Shown here: positions 5,932 through 6,189 of the stretch, in pieces
How positions within the stretch are numbered: position 1 is the first letter of the stretch
Layout: every line of letters begins with the position of its first letter
Source of the DNA: Desulfuromonadaceae bacterium GWC2_58_13
GTDB lineage: Bacteria; Desulfobacterota; Desulfuromonadia; Desulfuromonadales; Trichloromonadaceae
Assembly (NCBI GenBank): GCA_001825565.1
Contig: MHXM01000057.1
Location: 1-6,189 of the forward strand
Length of the DNA stretch: 6,189 nucleotides
Reading direction: 5' to 3'
The notes under the pieces: generated by a model
Databases searched by the model: none
What the model was told of the DNA's origin: nothing
What the model saw: the letters and a program-made list of their open reading frames with translations, nothing else
Position numbers and translations under genes: made by a program

Positions 5932-6189
5932 ATAGCAGAGCGGTTTCCGAGGTGCGGAAGCGGCTCAACAGCTGGTACAGGTGTTGAGCGTGGGCCGCCA
6001 GCTGTTCAGCCGAAGCGGCGCACTCTTCGGCACTGGCGGTATTCTTCTGGGTGACGTCGTCCACCTGCGACAATCCCTGGCTGATTTCGCCGTAGCCGGT
6101 CGCCTGTTCCCGGCTGCCCTCGGAAATCTCCGCCACCAGCGCGGCGCTGCGGGTGATTTCCGCCATGATCGTTTCAAGGGCGGTAGCCG
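5915..6189 (-). CDS. Methyl-accepting chemotaxis protein, C-terminal end (5' part outside window)
   Basis: The frame is open to the right edge (it reads A-T-A-L-E-T-I-M-A-E-I), so the Met at 6166 is internal and only about the last 90 residues are present. They match the end of the MCP signalling coiled coil: S-E-G-S-R-E-Q-A-T-G-Y-G-E-I, then L-S-Q-V-D-D-V-T-Q-K-N-T-A-S-A-E-E-C-A-A-S-A-E-Q-L, then a hydrophobic heptad end with L-S-R-F. This region carries the methylation helix (E-E and Q-E-type sites) and forms the membrane-proximal return arm. The C-terminal tail after L-S-R-F is short (13 residues) and lacks the N-W-E-T-F-type CheR/CheB tether. The protein would report to CheA/CheW, but the ligand domain is not in view. 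It converges on the operon to its left, with 92 nt between the stop codons. Confidence 0.93.
   Translation of the reverse strand, partial: ATALETIMAEITRSAALVAEISEGSREQATGYGEISQGLSQVDDVTQKNTASAEECAASAEQLAAHAQHLYQLLSRFRTSETALLSPHPH

Overview
The window reads as a GC-rich proteobacterial chromosome segment. Protein character and gene content (a Psd of a long, divergent type, an Lgt-like membrane protein, an EAL-CBS-GGDEF regulator and a chemoreceptor) would fit a deltaproteobacterium of the Desulfuromonas/Geobacter kind. That placement is inference, since no rRNA or other marker is present.

Positions 1-5822 hold five genes, all on the + strand and packed almost without gaps. In order they are: (1) the C-terminal ~498 residues of a large protein I do not recognise; (2) phosphatidylserine decarboxylase, whose likely start lies inside the end of gene 1; (3) a multi-pass membrane protein related to prolipoprotein diacylglyceryl transferase (Lgt), 12 nt downstream of psd with a good ribosome binding site; (4) a small DUF2062 membrane protein whose ATG overlaps the previous stop (ATGA); and (5) an EAL-CBS-CBS-GGDEF cyclic-di-GMP protein whose first possible start lies inside gene 4. 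The spacing implies one transcript. It ends at a perfect 10-bp GC-rich hairpin plus T-tract at 5865-5893.

A convergent gene on the - strand (5915 to beyond the right edge) encodes the C-terminal end of a methyl-accepting chemotaxis protein. The 92-nt gap between the convergent genes holds the terminator and a second copy of its CCCCCTCCTT arm.

Taken together, genes 2-4 look like membrane-lipid or envelope functions: phosphatidylethanolamine synthesis, an Lgt-fold enzyme with altered key residues, and a small membrane protein. They are joined to a c-di-GMP hydrolase/sensor. The possible novelty is this linkage, together with the unknown gene 1 that overlaps psd. No mobile element, CRISPR array, tRNA or rRNA was seen.
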